Source: Paraburkholderia sp041321145
GTDB taxonomy: Bacteria > Pseudomonadota > Gammaproteobacteria > Burkholderiales > Burkholderiaceae
Reading direction: 5' to 3'
Length of the DNA stretch: 64,000 nucleotides
NCBI RefSeq assembly: GCF_041321145.1
Contig: NZ_JBGGWA010000002.1
Span: 687,285 to 751,284 of the forward strand
The notes under the pieces: model-generated
What the model was told of the DNA's origin: nothing
The model's database searches: none
The model's input: only the letters and a program-made list of their open reading frames with translations
Made by a program: the position numbers and the translations under genes
Shown: positions 63,892 through 64,000 of the stretch, piece by piece
Layout: the number at the start of each line of letters is the position of its first letter
How positions within the stretch are numbered: position 1 is the stretch's first letter

Positions 63892-64000
63892 AGGATCAAG
63901 CCTTACGGGCAATTAGTATCAGTTAGCTTAACGCATTACTGCGCTTCCACACCTGACCTATCAACGTCCTGGTCTTGAACGACCCTTCAAGGGGCTCGAA
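63892..64000 (-). rRNA. rrl: 23S ribosomal RNA, 3' end (partial)
   Basis: The - strand ends with TTAAGCTAACTGATACTAAT and then TGCCCGTAAGGCTTGATCCT, matching the 3' end of betaproteobacterial 23S rRNA. It continues past the right edge of the window. The 3' end is set by likeness to the E. coli end (CGTGAGGCTTAACCTT). Confidence 0.93.

Overview
The window is about 64 kb of GC-rich betaproteobacterial chromosome, most likely Burkholderia sensu lato (Paraburkholderia-like). The reasons are the gene order around the division and cell-wall cluster, a thiol peroxidase gene between ftsZ and lpxC, a Burkholderiales-type porin, a Coq7 hydroxylase, and a betaproteobacterial 23S-5S rRNA end. Genus is inferred from gene content and order only; no search was run.

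Region 1 (5-22466, + strand) is a type VI secretion system (T6SS) locus. It runs tssA, tssB, tssC, hcp, tssE, tssF, tssG, vgrG, a cargo/adaptor block (DUF2169-pentapeptide fusion, second pentapeptide protein, DUF3540, PAAR-like DUF4150), tssJ, tssK, tssL (with an OmpA-like domain), tssM and an FHA-domain gene. Many neighbours overlap by 1-4 bases. The sheath ATPase gene tssH/clpV is not in the window and may lie to the left. No known toxin domain is visible, so the cargo block is the least explained part of the window.

Region 2 (22633-29491, + strand) holds a CNNM/CBS-domain membrane protein, a 57-bp near-perfect palindrome, pilB-pilC-pilD (type IV pilus assembly), coaE, zapD and yacG. Region 3 (29559-35095, - strand) holds a NUDIX hydrolase of MutT type, a DUF815 ATPase, argJ and secA. 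A DUF721 gene lies on the + strand beyond secA and ends against lpxC at a perfect two-way terminator.

Region 4 (35953-55316, - strand) is the dcw cluster. In transcription order it is mraZ, rsmH, ftsL, ftsI, murE, murF, mraY, murD, ftsW, murG, murC, ddl, ftsQ, ftsA, ftsZ, thiol peroxidase, lpxC. Eight junctions are 4-base stop/start overlaps, which suggests coupled translation. A clear promoter and four 10-bp-spaced repeats typical of a MraZ operator lie upstream of mraZ.

Region 5 (55781-64000) has coq7, an outer-membrane porin, a FadD-type acyl-CoA ligase, a molybdopterin oxidoreductase, a divergent M20 amidohydrolase, and the 3' end of an rRNA operon (partial 23S, then 5S, - strand) with its terminator.

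The window joins a T6SS island to a conserved core neighbourhood (pil-coaE-zapD-yacG-mutT-secA-lpxC-dcw) that resembles the E. coli order. All recognised genes are intact except that the FHA protein seems to lack its C-terminal domain.
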